From: Sphingobacterium sp. CZ-2
GTDB lineage: Bacteria > Bacteroidota > Bacteroidia > Sphingobacteriales > Sphingobacteriaceae
Reading direction: 5' to 3'
NCBI RefSeq assembly: GCF_004526235.1
Contig: NZ_CP038159.1
Coordinates: 1,798,001 to 1,862,000 of the forward strand
Length of the DNA: 64,000 bases
Of this stretch, positions 55,801-64,000 are shown piece after piece (the first letter of the stretch is position 1; each line of letters starts with the position of its first letter). A program made the position numbers and the translations under genes. A model generated the notes under the pieces. That model had not been told where the DNA came from. It did no database searches and saw only the letters and a program-made list of their open reading frames with translations.

Positions 55801-55838
55801 GTTACATGACGAAGGTTAGAAACACATTTGAAGCTTAA
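52827..55838 (+). CDS. actB: Alternative complex III iron-sulfur subunit ActB
   Basis: A 1003-residue protein joining an inactive molybdopterin-oxidoreductase-like part (about 80-690) to a ferredoxin-type part (about 740-1000). The N-terminus carries a twin-arginine-type motif TPRRDFLKALGF (Arg49-Arg50) and a lipobox-like Cys68 (LAAC), so it is exported folded and lipid-anchored. Cysteine clusters are CTGCGSCIVAC (about 757), CQHCEHAPCETVC (about 829), CFGTRYCANNC (about 862), CSMC (about 918) and CQAAC (about 949), enough for four Fe-S clusters. It carries electrons within the Act complex from the quinol site to the ActA and ActE hemes. It lies 40 bases after actA. Confidence 0.93.
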   Translation: MESNKKYWKGLEELNQTPAFVEGSKGEFAESIPVEDVLNEAGLSTKTPRRDFLKALGFGLGAVTLAACNRTPIHKAVPYVIKPEEITPGIPNFYASSFNGQSVIVRTREGRPISLEANPNAVGLNQGTDASTSASVLDLYDMSKLQAPQIGGKDVSWAQLDKAVVDALNKAQAAGKQITIVSDTVNSPSTLAAIAALAAKYPATQHVQVDAVSYSGIIEANRASFGKAVIPSYHFDNAQVVVSVAADFLGSWLAGEEHTQDYIKNRDHKSLKGGKMSRHIQFESGLSMTGSNADVRAAIKPSEEGAVLIGLYNAITGSSIAGGTTNAKATTILKLAAAELVKARGAAVVVAGSNDINTQVLVNAINSALGAYGSIIDLDNYSKQYQGSDAAFQQFLTAAKAGQVGVAFFLNSNPVYNYFKAEDAKAAIAKVDYTVSFADRADETASELKAIAPNCTFLEAWGDASAKEGLFTIIQPTINPVFNTRQAEQSLLTWAGVNKSIHDFVKETWETTILAGTGKAWKDVLQQGFVYKGSTTGSAYASNADVNAAAAAIVNDSKRVSGGVELKLYESTTLRDGRYANNAYLQELPDPVSKVTWDNYAAINPVDAEELGVKETGKVTVEANGYKVDLPVILQPGQARGTVSVAVGYGRTKVGKAGNEVGVNAYPFASLVNGTIQLSAKATVSKASGIYELAQTQTHHTIEGRNIVRETSFAKYLKDPNSESGRFADTHQTYDLWNKFEQPGHRWVMAIDLNACTGCGSCIVACNVENNIPVVGRDEVRRRREMHWLRIDRYYTLENGEASLTKEKEIAKADGMDYESVTVVHQPMLCQHCEHAPCETVCPVLATVHSSEGLNHMAYNRCFGTRYCANNCPYKVRRFNWFNYWNDSRFDNYLNNEFTQLVLNPDVTTRSRGVMEKCSMCIQRIQAGKLQAKIENRKVKDGDIKMACQAACSANAIIFGDANDPESEVSKALRNERVYYVLEEINVQPNIGYMTKVRNTFEA

Positions 55839-55866
55839 TTTTTTTCTAGACTGAAATTAAAAAACT

Positions 55867-57348
55867 ATGTCATCGCATAACGAATCAATATTAAGAGAAC
55901 CATTAATTACCGGCAAGGATATCACCTACGCACAAATCACAGATGATATCTTACTTCCGGTTGAGAATAAGCCCAACAAAGCTTGGTGGATCGGTTTTAC
56001 GGTTGCCGCATTAGGAGCAATGTTATGGGTAGTGAGTGTTGGATACACGTTTTGGACAGGTATCGGCGCTTGGGGATTGAACAAAACAGTAGGCTGGGCC
56101 TGGGATATTACCGACTTCGTATGGTGGGTAGGTATTGGTCACGCCGGAACGTTGATCTCCGCAGTATTATTATTATTCCGTCAGAACTGGCGTAACTCCA
56201 TCAACAGATCGGCTGAGGCGATGACAATCTTTGCCGTTATCTGTGCCGCAACTTACGTTGTTGCTCACATGGGTCGCCCTTGGTTAGCATACTGGATTTT
56301 CCCACTTCCTAACCAATTCGGATCACTTTGGGTGAACTTTAACTCTCCATTAGTATGGGATGCCTTTGCAATCTCCACTTATTTCACGGTATCCTTAGTA
56401 TTCTGGTACTGTGGTTTATTACCGGATATTGCAACTGTTCGTGACCGTGCTACGGGTTTAAAACAAAGAATCTACTCTATCCTTTCTTTCGGATGGAACG
56501 GATCAGTGAAAACTTGGCAACGTTTTGAGATCGTATCCTTGATCTTAGCCGGTATTTCCACACCACTTGTACTTTCGGTACACACCATCGTATCCATGGA
56601 CTTTGCAACTTCTGTAATTCCAGGATGGCACACCACGATCTTCCCTCCATACTTCGTTGCTGGAGCGATCTTCTCGGGTTTCGCCATGGTACAGACCTTA
56701 TTGTTGATCTTACGTAAAGTAATGAACTTCGAGAACTACATTACCATGTTCCACATCGAGTCGATGAACAAGATCATCATGGTAACAGGTTCTATCGTAG
56801 GTATTGCTTACTTGACCGAGTTATTCATTGCATGGTACTCTGGTTCTGAATATGAGATGTATGCATTCGCAAACCGTGTTGCTGGTCCTTATGCATGGGC
56901 TTACTGGGCGATGATGACCTGTAACGTAATCTCTCCACAGTTATTCTGGTTCAAAAAGATCCGTACAAGTATTCCAATCTCTTGGGTATTGTCGATCATT
57001 GTGAACATCGGTATGTGGTTTGAGCGTTTTGTAATTATCGTTACTTCTTTGCACCGTGACTACTTACCATCATCATGGGCAATGTTCTACCCAACTTGGG
57101 TTGACGTGGGTATCTTTGTTGGATCCATCGGTCTATTCTTCACGTTATTCTTACTTTTCCTTCGTTTCCTTCCAGGTATTGCGATTGCAGAGGTTAAGTT
57201 GTTGTTGAAGAGTGCGAGTTTACAACAGAAAACCAAACTTGTTCAAGAAGGTGCATTCCCTGAGGACCAAGTGGAATACTTCAGAAACTCATTGGAAAAG
57301 TACGATACAGTAACTGAAGAGGACATTAAGGCATTAAGAAAAAAATAA
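55867..57348 (+). CDS. actC: Alternative complex III membrane subunit ActC (NrfD/PsrC-like)
   Basis: A 493-residue polytopic membrane protein of the NrfD/PsrC family with about ten hydrophobic segments. Recognisable stretches are GIGHAGTLISAVLLLFRQNWR near residue 90 and the GRPWLAYWIFP region near 135. It is one of two homologous quinol-binding membrane subunits (with ActF) of alternative complex III and anchors the peripheral iron-sulfur and heme subunits. It starts 28 bases after actB and ends seven bases before actD. Confidence 0.93.
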   Translation: MSSHNESILREPLITGKDITYAQITDDILLPVENKPNKAWWIGFTVAALGAMLWVVSVGYTFWTGIGAWGLNKTVGWAWDITDFVWWVGIGHAGTLISAVLLLFRQNWRNSINRSAEAMTIFAVICAATYVVAHMGRPWLAYWIFPLPNQFGSLWVNFNSPLVWDAFAISTYFTVSLVFWYCGLLPDIATVRDRATGLKQRIYSILSFGWNGSVKTWQRFEIVSLILAGISTPLVLSVHTIVSMDFATSVIPGWHTTIFPPYFVAGAIFSGFAMVQTLLLILRKVMNFENYITMFHIESMNKIIMVTGSIVGIAYLTELFIAWYSGSEYEMYAFANRVAGPYAWAYWAMMTCNVISPQLFWFKKIRTSIPISWVLSIIVNIGMWFERFVIIVTSLHRDYLPSSWAMFYPTWVDVGIFVGSIGLFFTLFLLFLRFLPGIAIAEVKLLLKSASLQQKTKLVQEGAFPEDQVEYFRNSLEKYDTVTEEDIKALRKK

Positions 57349-57355
57349 TTTAGCA

Positions 57356-57892
57356 ATGAGCAATACAAAATATATACTAGGAAGTTTTGCGGATCCTGAT
57401 GAAATGATGCACGGGATCGATAAGTTGCAAGCGAATAACATTAGCATTTACGATTGTTTCACACCAATGCCTATCCACGGTATTGAAGCTAAATTAGGTG
57501 TAAAGCCATCACGTTTACCAATTGCAGCATTTATCTTCGGTATCACCGGAACGATATTAGGATTTAGTTTATTATTCTATACAATGGCTTATGATTGGCC
57601 GATGAACATTGGTGGAAAACCATCAATGCCGTTGCCAAACTTTGTACCCGTAACGTTTGAGGTTACCATCTTGATCTGTGCGTTGGGTATGGTAGCTACG
57701 TTCTTTTTCCGTAACCATTTGTTTCCAGGACGCGCACCACGTGTTATGGACTTAAGAGCAACGGATGACCGTTTTATTATTGCAATTGATGCTAATGAGA
57801 ATACTGACCATGGTTTGATCGATAACCTATTGAAAGAAGCTGGCGCAGTAGAAGTTAAATACAATGAAAGAAAATATGTTAGTTATGAATAA
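57356..57892 (+). CDS. actD: Alternative complex III subunit ActD (DUF3341)
   Basis: A 178-residue membrane protein of the DUF3341 family, the usual ActD. It begins with a cytoplasmic ferredoxin-like stretch (ILGSFADPDEMMHGIDKL), has two hydrophobic segments (about 60-82 and 98-118) and a polar C-terminal tail. It lies between ActC and the cytochrome ActE and is a structural subunit. It ends inside the start of actE; the two overlap by eight bases (ATGAATAA), implying translational coupling. Confidence 0.9.
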   Translation: MSNTKYILGSFADPDEMMHGIDKLQANNISIYDCFTPMPIHGIEAKLGVKPSRLPIAAFIFGITGTILGFSLLFYTMAYDWPMNIGGKPSMPLPNFVPVTFEVTILICALGMVATFFFRNHLFPGRAPRVMDLRATDDRFIIAIDANENTDHGLIDNLLKEAGAVEVKYNERKYVSYE

Positions 57893-58514
57893 GAAGAATT
57901 TTCTTGGAACTGTATGTGTAGCTGTCGCTTTGTCAGCGGTCGTTTCTGCTTGCGGGGATGGAACAACGCGTAGTGCCGGATGGGAATTCTCGCCCAATAT
58001 GTATGAACCGCTTGCTTTCAACCCGGATCAGCCAAACCCGAATTTTAAAGATAACAAGACAGCTCAATTACCACCAACAGGTTCAGATCCTATCGGATTT
58101 GTACGTTTTGAATATCCAAATACCACTGAAGGATATACCCAAGCTGGTTTAGAAGTTAAAAGCCCTCTAGCGATGACAGATGAAAATCTGAAACAAGGAG
58201 AAGCTTTATTCTTAACTTATTGTGCAGTATGTCATGGTAAAGATGGGAATGGAGATGGTCAATTGACAAAAGATAGAAAAGTTAATGATTCTCGTGGAGA
58301 GCGTGAATTGGAGAAATTCCCTCCGCCACCATCATTCCACAGATCCGCTGGAGCTAAATCGACTAGAGGTACGGTTATGGCTGACCTTTCGGATGGTCAA
58401 ATATTCCACACCATTACTTATGGATATAACGCGATGGGTTCACACGCATCTCAATTGACTCCAGATGAGCGTTGGAGAGTGGTAATGTACGTACATGAAT
58501 TACAAAAAAAATAA
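57885..58514 (+). CDS. actE: Alternative complex III monoheme cytochrome c subunit ActE
   Basis: A 209-residue cytochrome c lipoprotein. From ATG 57885 the signal peptide ends in VVSAC (lipobox). A single heme site CAVCHGKDGNGDG lies near residue 114 and a probable Met ligand is in YNAMGSH near 185. An in-frame ATG at 57864 was rejected because it would add seven residues before an already complete signal peptide. It accepts electrons from the Act complex and passes them to the terminal oxidase encoded downstream. Confidence 0.9.
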   Translation: MNKKNFLGTVCVAVALSAVVSACGDGTTRSAGWEFSPNMYEPLAFNPDQPNPNFKDNKTAQLPPTGSDPIGFVRFEYPNTTEGYTQAGLEVKSPLAMTDENLKQGEALFLTYCAVCHGKDGNGDGQLTKDRKVNDSRGERELEKFPPPPSFHRSAGAKSTRGTVMADLSDGQIFHTITYGYNAMGSHASQLTPDERWRVVMYVHELQKK

Positions 58515-58533
58515 TCTAACATCGATAATATAA

Positions 58534-59769
58534 ATGGGAACTCACAATCATCATCACGATTATAATTTCAGCGAGCAATTTCAATTCGCAGGGATCGCTA
58601 AGGTCCTGAGTTTGGTTGCTATCGTTGTAGGAATAGCCGCTATTGCATTTGGCTTACTATCCAGTGACCATATCATGGTTGAGCGTACATATGCCAATTT
58701 ATTATTGATGGGTTATTACTTTACATGTGTTTGTGCAGCAGGAGCATTCTTCGTTGCATTACAGATGGTAACTCAATCAGGTTGGTCTGCAGGTTTACTA
58801 CGTATCCCTCAGGCTATGGCAAGCGTACTTCCAATCGCCTCAATCATCTTATTGGTTATTGTTGGCTTAGGCTTAACAACGCATAACCTTTACCACCACT
58901 GGCATGCTGAAGGATTAACAGATCCTAACAGCCCGCACTATGATAAATTGGTAGCCGGTAAAGCCGCTTTCTTGAACGTTCCGGGATTCTTGATCCGTCA
59001 GATCCTGTTCATGGGTAGCTACGCGATCTTCGCCTTTATCTTAGCAAAATTGTCATACAATGAAGATTTAGAAGGTGGACTTACATCTTATAAGAAAAGC
59101 TTTAAATTATCAGCTATTTTCTTAGTAATCTTTGGTTTCACAACACCTATTTGGTCTTTCGATACCATCATGTCCTTAGAGGCACACTGGTTCTCGACCA
59201 TGTTCGGTTGGTACAACTTCGCAGCAATGTGGGTAAGTGGACTAGCTGTAATCATTGTGATCTTAGTATTATTGAAGAAAGCTGGTTATATGAACTGGGT
59301 TAATGAGAACCACCTACATGATTTAGGTAAATTATTGTTCGGTTTCTCTATTTTCTGGACTTACGTTTGGTTTGCACAGTTTATGTTGATTTGGTATTCT
59401 AACATTCCAGAGGAAACAGTTTATTTCTACAAACGTTGGGAACCTGAATACAAGCCTTGGTTTTGGATTAACATTATCATTAACTTTGTGGCGCCTGTAT
59501 TATTATTGGTAGACCGTGACGCAAAACGTAGATTGAACATGATGTTGTTCGTAGCGATCTTGTTATTGTTAGGACATTGGTTAGATTATTACATCATGAT
59601 TATGCCAGGTACTGTTGAAAACCACCGTGGATTCGGTATTGTGGAGATCGGTACTGCCATTGGTTTTGTAGGATTGTTTACTTTCTTAGTGATGTCCAAA
59701 TTGAGCAAACATGCTCTGGCACCTAAGCATCATCCGTTCTTGGATGAGAGTTTACATCATCAGATATAA
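58534..59769 (+). CDS. actF: Alternative complex III membrane subunit ActF (NrfD/PsrC-like)
   Basis: A 411-residue polytopic membrane protein related to ActC, with about ten hydrophobic segments and a His-rich N-terminus (GTHNHHHDYN). The stretch FGFTTPIWSFDTIMSLEAHWFSTMFGWYNF near residue 205 is typical of the ActF group. It is one of the two core membrane subunits of the quinol:cytochrome c oxidoreductase. It closes the act gene set; coxB follows after 41 bases, so transcript continuity with the oxidase genes is likely. Confidence 0.92.
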   Translation: MGTHNHHHDYNFSEQFQFAGIAKVLSLVAIVVGIAAIAFGLLSSDHIMVERTYANLLLMGYYFTCVCAAGAFFVALQMVTQSGWSAGLLRIPQAMASVLPIASIILLVIVGLGLTTHNLYHHWHAEGLTDPNSPHYDKLVAGKAAFLNVPGFLIRQILFMGSYAIFAFILAKLSYNEDLEGGLTSYKKSFKLSAIFLVIFGFTTPIWSFDTIMSLEAHWFSTMFGWYNFAAMWVSGLAVIIVILVLLKKAGYMNWVNENHLHDLGKLLFGFSIFWTYVWFAQFMLIWYSNIPEETVYFYKRWEPEYKPWFWINIIINFVAPVLLLVDRDAKRRLNMMLFVAILLLLGHWLDYYIMIMPGTVENHRGFGIVEIGTAIGFVGLFTFLVMSKLSKHALAPKHHPFLDESLHHQI

Positions 59770-59810
59770 TAGCGAATTACTTGAAATTACGTTCAAACGT
59801 CTTATAAGAA

Positions 59811-61142
59811 ATGAAGTTTAAAATTAATACAAGATTTAAGTCCTTGTTTGCTGGATTATTAGCAGTTAATCTCTTCTTTGCAGCACCTGCTTTAGCATCG
59901 GTTCAAGATACTACTGCAGCGGCAGCTCCAGTTGAGCAAACTGCCGTAGCAACGGACTCTGCGGTTGTAGCGACAGATTCAACAGCAACAGCAACTACGA
60001 CTGATACCGTAGCGGCTGCTGCTCCTTCGAATTCCGTTACACCTACGGCAACCACTACACCAGAAGAAGTAAAAGTTATTGATCCTCAGGTTTACAAAAA
60101 CTTGACTTACTATATCCTTTTCTTCTTGGTCATCTGTGCAGTTTTTGCTGTAATTGGTAAAGTACATTCTATCTACACCCTTACAAAACGCGTAAATGGT
60201 ACTTACAATCCTTTAGCTAACAATACAATCCAAGCTGTTTTATTCTTGGTTTTCTTGGTGGCTTTCTTAGGTTTTGTTTACTATGGTTATGCAGTATGGG
60301 GAGATTGGTCTTGGAGACCAGCGGTTACCGAGCATGGTAAAGACGTAGATACCATGTTCATCATCACAACTGTAATTATTACCGTTGTTTTGGTATTGGT
60401 TCACATCCTATTATTAGGTTTCGCATTCCTTTATAGAATGCGCGCTAAACGTAAAGCCTATTTCTATCCACATAACGATGCTATCGAGCGTTTATGGACG
60501 ATTGTACCAGCAGTTGTATTGACTGTTTTGGTATTGTTCGGTTTCTTTACTTGGCGTAAGATCACCAACATTCCTGAAGAGCTTAAGAAATCAGCTTTAC
60601 AGGTAGAGGTGTTAGGTGAGCAGTTCCAATGGACAATTCGTTACCCAGGAACGGATGGAGTAATCGGAAAACGTAATTTCAAAATGACAACTCCATTGAA
60701 CGGTTATGGTATCGATTTCAATGATAAATCCTCATGGGATGATATCAAAGGAGATGAGATCGTAATTCCGGTTAACAGACCAGTTCGTTTCCATATTCTT
60801 TCTAAAGACATTATTCACTCGTTCTATATTCCTGATTTCCGCGTACAGATCAATGCTGTACCTGGTATGACGAACTACTTCCAGTTTACTCCAACTGTAA
60901 CTACGGAAGAGATGCGTGATAAGATGAATGATCCTCAATACAACTACGTGATGCTTTGTGCTAAGATCTGTGGTGCTTCACACTACAATATGCAGAAGAA
61001 CGTTCGCGTGGTAACCGAGGCTGAATATAGTGAATGGTTAAGCAAGCAGGCTAAATTCTTTACAGAAGATGTACAGAAAGAGTTTGCAGAACTTCATGGT
61101 GATGATACGAAGGAAACTCGTATTGCTGCTTCAATCAATTAA
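59811..61142 (+). CDS. coxB: Cytochrome c oxidase subunit II
   Basis: A 443-residue subunit carrying the binuclear CuA site: CAKICGASHYNM (Cys-x3-Cys-x3-His-x2-Met) near residue 384, with the additional His in IHSFYIPDF near 337. A signal peptide (ending LASVQ) and a ~55-residue Ala/Thr/Val-rich low-complexity linker (about 30-87) come first, then four hydrophobic segments where canonical subunit II has two. It receives electrons from the ActE or ActA cytochromes. coxA follows after 25 bases. Confidence 0.94.
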   Translation: MKFKINTRFKSLFAGLLAVNLFFAAPALASVQDTTAAAAPVEQTAVATDSAVVATDSTATATTTDTVAAAAPSNSVTPTATTTPEEVKVIDPQVYKNLTYYILFFLVICAVFAVIGKVHSIYTLTKRVNGTYNPLANNTIQAVLFLVFLVAFLGFVYYGYAVWGDWSWRPAVTEHGKDVDTMFIITTVIITVVLVLVHILLLGFAFLYRMRAKRKAYFYPHNDAIERLWTIVPAVVLTVLVLFGFFTWRKITNIPEELKKSALQVEVLGEQFQWTIRYPGTDGVIGKRNFKMTTPLNGYGIDFNDKSSWDDIKGDEIVIPVNRPVRFHILSKDIIHSFYIPDFRVQINAVPGMTNYFQFTPTVTTEEMRDKMNDPQYNYVMLCAKICGASHYNMQKNVRVVTEAEYSEWLSKQAKFFTEDVQKEFAELHGDDTKETRIAASIN

Positions 61143-61167
61143 TAGAATAGAGAATATAAAATAGCAT

Positions 61168-63042
61168 ATGTCAACTACAGTTATATCGCACGACGCAGCT
61201 CATCACGATGATCATGGTCACCATCATGAGACGTTCTTGACGAAGTATATCTTCAGTCAAGATCACAAGATGATTGCAAAGCAGTTTTTGATCACAGGTA
61301 TTATTATGGCCGTTTTCGCCATGGTACTGTCGATTTTATTTCGTATCCAACTAGCATGGCCTGACAAAGAATTCCCTATTCTAGAAGTATTCTTAGGTAA
61401 ATGGGCTGAAGGTGGACGTATTAAACCAGATTTCTTCCTATCGTTAGTAACGATCCATGGTACCATGATGGTATTCTTCGTATTAACAGCAGGTCTTTCT
61501 GGAACATTCAGTAACTTATTAATTCCTTACCAATTAGGTGCACGTGATATGGCATCTCCATTGATGAACATGTTATCATACTGGTTCTTCTTTGTAGCTT
61601 GTGTTATCATGGTTGCTTCTTTCTTTATCGAAAGTGGGCCTGCGTCTGCCGGTTGGACCATCTATCCGCCACTCTCTGCCGTACCGACCGCCATCGCTGG
61701 TTCCGGTCTTGGTATGACCTTGTGGTTAGTGAGTATGACTTTGTTCATCGCTTCACAGGTATTAGGTGGTGTTAATTACATCAGTACCGTATTGAACATG
61801 CGTACTAAAGGTATGGAACTTTGGAAGATGCCTTTGACTATCTGGTCTTTCTTCTTAACGGCAATCGTAGGTTTATTATCCTTCCCAGTATTAGTTTCTG
61901 CGGTAGTATTATTATTCTTCGACCGTTCAGTAGGTACATCTTTCTATCTATCAGACTTAGTAGTAGGTGGTACGATCCTTCCTAATGAAGGTGGTTCACC
62001 AATCTTATTCCAACACTTATTTTGGTTCTTAGGTCACCCTGAGGTATATATCGTAGTTATGCCTGCATTAGGTTTAACTTCTGAGGTAATCTCTACAAAC
62101 GCTCGTAAACCGATCTTCGGTTACCATGCGATGGTTTACTCTTTAGTTGGTATTACGGTATTATCCTTTATCGTATGGGGTCACCACATGTTCGTTACAG
62201 GTATGAGTCCTTTCTTGGGAGGTGTCTTCATGATCACCACGTTGATCATTGCGGTTCCTTCTGCGGTAAAGGCGTTCAACTATATTGCAACCCTATGGAG
62301 AGGTAATATCCGTTTCACTCCAGCGATGATGTTTGCTATCGGTATGGTATCATTCTTCGTATCTGGTGGTTTGACAGGATTGTATTTAGGTAACGCAACA
62401 TTAGATATCAACTTACACGATACGTATTTCGTAGTTGCCCACTTCCACTTGGTAATGGGTTCTGCTTCGATCTTCGGTATGCTTTCTGGAGTTTACCACT
62501 GGTATCCGAAAATGTTCGGTAGAATGATGGATGAGCGTTTAGGTTATTTCCACTTCTGGTTAACATTTATCGGTGCTTACTTGGTATTCTTCCCAATGCA
62601 CTTTATGGGTATCGATGGGGTACCTCGTCGTTACTATGCATTTACCGAATTCCCTTTCATGGAGAAATGGGTATCTGTAAACTTATTGGTTACATGGGCA
62701 GCGATCGTTTCTGCTGTAGGTCAAGTAGCGTTCTTATGGAACTTCTTCGCTTCGATCTGGTGTGGAAAACGTGCGCCTCAAAACCCTTGGAAATCCAATA
62801 CTTTAGAGTGGACTACTCCGGTAGAACATATCCACGGAAACTGGCCAGGAGAAATCCCTTCAGTGTACCGTTGGCCATATGACTACTCTAAGCCAGGTCA
62901 TGATGAAGACTTTATTCCTCAAACAGTTCCACACTCTCAAACCATGAGCTCTAACTTGCTACATGATTGGGAAGGAAACGAAGAGGGTATAGCTGCTCAA
63001 AAAGCGTACAACCGCGAGCACGATAGAGAAATAGAAGGGTAG
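61168..63042 (+). CDS. coxA: Cytochrome c oxidase subunit I
   Basis: A 624-residue heme-copper oxidase subunit I. Ligands and signature motifs are all present: the low-spin heme His in TIHGTMMVF near 95, the CuB His and cross-linked Tyr in FLGHPEVYI near 290, the two CuB His in WGHHMF near 335, and heme a3/a His in HDTYFVVAHFHLVMG near 415-430. Pumping and reduction of oxygen to water is the role. The N-terminus is His-rich (HDAAHHDDHGHHHE). Subunits III and IV are not in the window and may lie beyond 64000. Confidence 0.96.
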   Translation: MSTTVISHDAAHHDDHGHHHETFLTKYIFSQDHKMIAKQFLITGIIMAVFAMVLSILFRIQLAWPDKEFPILEVFLGKWAEGGRIKPDFFLSLVTIHGTMMVFFVLTAGLSGTFSNLLIPYQLGARDMASPLMNMLSYWFFFVACVIMVASFFIESGPASAGWTIYPPLSAVPTAIAGSGLGMTLWLVSMTLFIASQVLGGVNYISTVLNMRTKGMELWKMPLTIWSFFLTAIVGLLSFPVLVSAVVLLFFDRSVGTSFYLSDLVVGGTILPNEGGSPILFQHLFWFLGHPEVYIVVMPALGLTSEVISTNARKPIFGYHAMVYSLVGITVLSFIVWGHHMFVTGMSPFLGGVFMITTLIIAVPSAVKAFNYIATLWRGNIRFTPAMMFAIGMVSFFVSGGLTGLYLGNATLDINLHDTYFVVAHFHLVMGSASIFGMLSGVYHWYPKMFGRMMDERLGYFHFWLTFIGAYLVFFPMHFMGIDGVPRRYYAFTEFPFMEKWVSVNLLVTWAAIVSAVGQVAFLWNFFASIWCGKRAPQNPWKSNTLEWTTPVEHIHGNWPGEIPSVYRWPYDYSKPGHDEDFIPQTVPHSQTMSSNLLHDWEGNEEGIAAQKAYNREHDREIEG

Positions 63043-63094
63043 GTTCATACCTACCTCTTCTTTATTCGATTATAATTTGTAATAGGAGAGATCC

Positions 63095-64000
63095 ATGTAT
63101 CCATCAGCTGAAAAGCATTTTATTCGGATAAATAAGATCACGATTTTCGTTCTTTTCATTGTTATTGCAGCAGGAGGAATCGTTAGGAGTACAGGTTCGG
63201 GCATGGGATGTCCGGATTGGCCTAAGTGTTTTAACCGTATCATTCCACCTACCGATGTTTCGCAATTGCCAGCAGGCTATGAGCAACATTATGTAGAAGG
63301 AAGGGTTAAAAAGAACGAACGATTTGCCAAAATGATTGAATTCTTTGGATACAAGGAATTGGCCGATCAGATTCGTCATGATGAATCGATATTGGTTCAT
63401 GAAGAATTCAATGCCGCAAAGACCTGGACGGAATACGTTAATCGATTAGCAGGTGTAACAGCCGGATTTTTCATGCTGTTTACCGCTATTTATTCCTTTA
63501 CCTATTGGAAAAAGAAAAAGGCCATAGCAATATGGAGCGTTCTTAATCTTATTGTCGTTGTGATACAAGCCTGGTTAGGCTCTATCGTTGTATCCACTAA
63601 CTTAACCCCTTGGGTGATTACCATCCACATGTTACTTGCACTAGTGATTGTCTGTATTGCCATTCACACCTATTTTTGGGCGAAAACATTACGAGATGGA
63701 ACGATCCTAAAGGCAAATGTAAAACCAAGTTTAAGAATCTGGGCTTTAGTGTCCATTATTCTGTTGGTAATACAAGTAGTTTTTGGAACCGATGTTAGGG
63801 AGATCATCGATCATCTTAACCAACAAGCCATTCAACGGGAGAACTGGATAGATTCTATTGGATCTGCTTATCATATACATCGTATTTTGGGCTATATAAC
63901 CTTAGCCATTACGTTGTACCTGTATTTTAAGATAAAATCCACAGGTTTATTCCAAACGGTTCAATACCGTTATGCCTTGATCGCAGTGGTATTGGTTTGT
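63095..64000 (+). CDS. ctaA: Heme A synthase (CtaA/COX15), 3' end outside the window
   Basis: The first 302 codons of a heme A synthase run open to the end of the window. The N-terminus MYPSAEKHFIRINKIT leads into a membrane segment and the conserved GGIVRSTGSGMGCPDWPKCF, the family signature, then further hydrophobic segments and His-containing helices (NVKPSLRIW, then HIHRILGY near residue 265). An AGGAG sequence seven to eleven bases upstream is one of the rare Shine-Dalgarno sites here. It converts heme O to heme A for the oxidase encoded just upstream, 52 bases away. Confidence 0.93.
   Translation, partial: MYPSAEKHFIRINKITIFVLFIVIAAGGIVRSTGSGMGCPDWPKCFNRIIPPTDVSQLPAGYEQHYVEGRVKKNERFAKMIEFFGYKELADQIRHDESILVHEEFNAAKTWTEYVNRLAGVTAGFFMLFTAIYSFTYWKKKKAIAIWSVLNLIVVVIQAWLGSIVVSTNLTPWVITIHMLLALVIVCIAIHTYFWAKTLRDGTILKANVKPSLRIWALVSIILLVIQVVFGTDVREIIDHLNQQAIQRENWIDSIGSAYHIHRILGYITLAITLYLYFKIKSTGLFQTVQYRYALIAVVLVC

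Overview
The window is about 64 kb of a Bacteroidota chromosome, most probably a Sphingobacterium-like member of the Sphingobacteriaceae. This rests on three SusC/SusD outer-membrane import pairs, lipoprotein signals of the Bacteroidota type, an alternative complex III (Act) respiratory operon followed by cytochrome oxidase genes, promoters of the TTTG...TAnnTTTG type, and a general lack of Shine-Dalgarno sequences. Genus level is inference. The sequence begins inside one gene (a CocE-type hydrolase) and ends inside another (heme A synthase).

Region by region. 1-3281: tail of the hydrolase, a TraB/GumN lipase-like secreted protein and a CPBP membrane protease. 3289-18895 (minus strand): a complete starch/maltodextrin utilisation locus. 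A LacI regulator is followed by two operator-like palindromes and a tightly spaced eight-gene operon: surface GH13 amylase, SusC, SusD, SusE-like binding protein, periplasmic GH13, beta-phosphoglucomutase, GH65 maltose phosphorylase and an MFS maltose-type permease. Together they describe capture and cutting of maltodextrin outside, import, trimming to maltose, and phosphorolysis to glucose plus glucose 6-phosphate. 19015-24889 (minus): a serine carboxypeptidase, a TPR/HExxH putative metallopeptidase and a PutP-type symporter, plausibly a peptide-scavenging set.

24890-26989 is a scar-like accessory region. It holds palindromic REP elements, a 5S rRNA, only the last ~280 nt of a 23S rRNA, and, joined directly to it, the C-terminal part of an IS110-family transposase. 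The rest of the rRNA operon is absent. 26990-36513 holds an alpha-L-fucosidase, a second SusD/SusC pair, a ROK regulator with a candidate autoregulatory operator, and a divergent NagX/DUF5009-type membrane protein. A third SusC/SusD pair (36962-41971) sits in reverse orientation between rpsO and pnp, genes that are usually adjacent. After pnp comes an IS1182-like element with good terminal repeats but an internally deleted transposase, then a collagen-like lipoprotein with two copies of a ~44-residue module, a DUF493 protein, a GH92 alpha-mannosidase and a divergent LacI regulator separated by a phased TTTAGC array, and msrB.

51389-64000 is the core respiratory block: actA-actF (quinol:cytochrome c oxidoreductase), coxB, coxA and the start of ctaA, all on the plus strand. 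No tRNA, CRISPR array or riboswitch was recognised. I did not find a convincing new multi-gene system; the most unusual structures are the 23S/IS110 junction, the rpsO-pnp interruption, the repeat families and the modular collagen-like lipoprotein.
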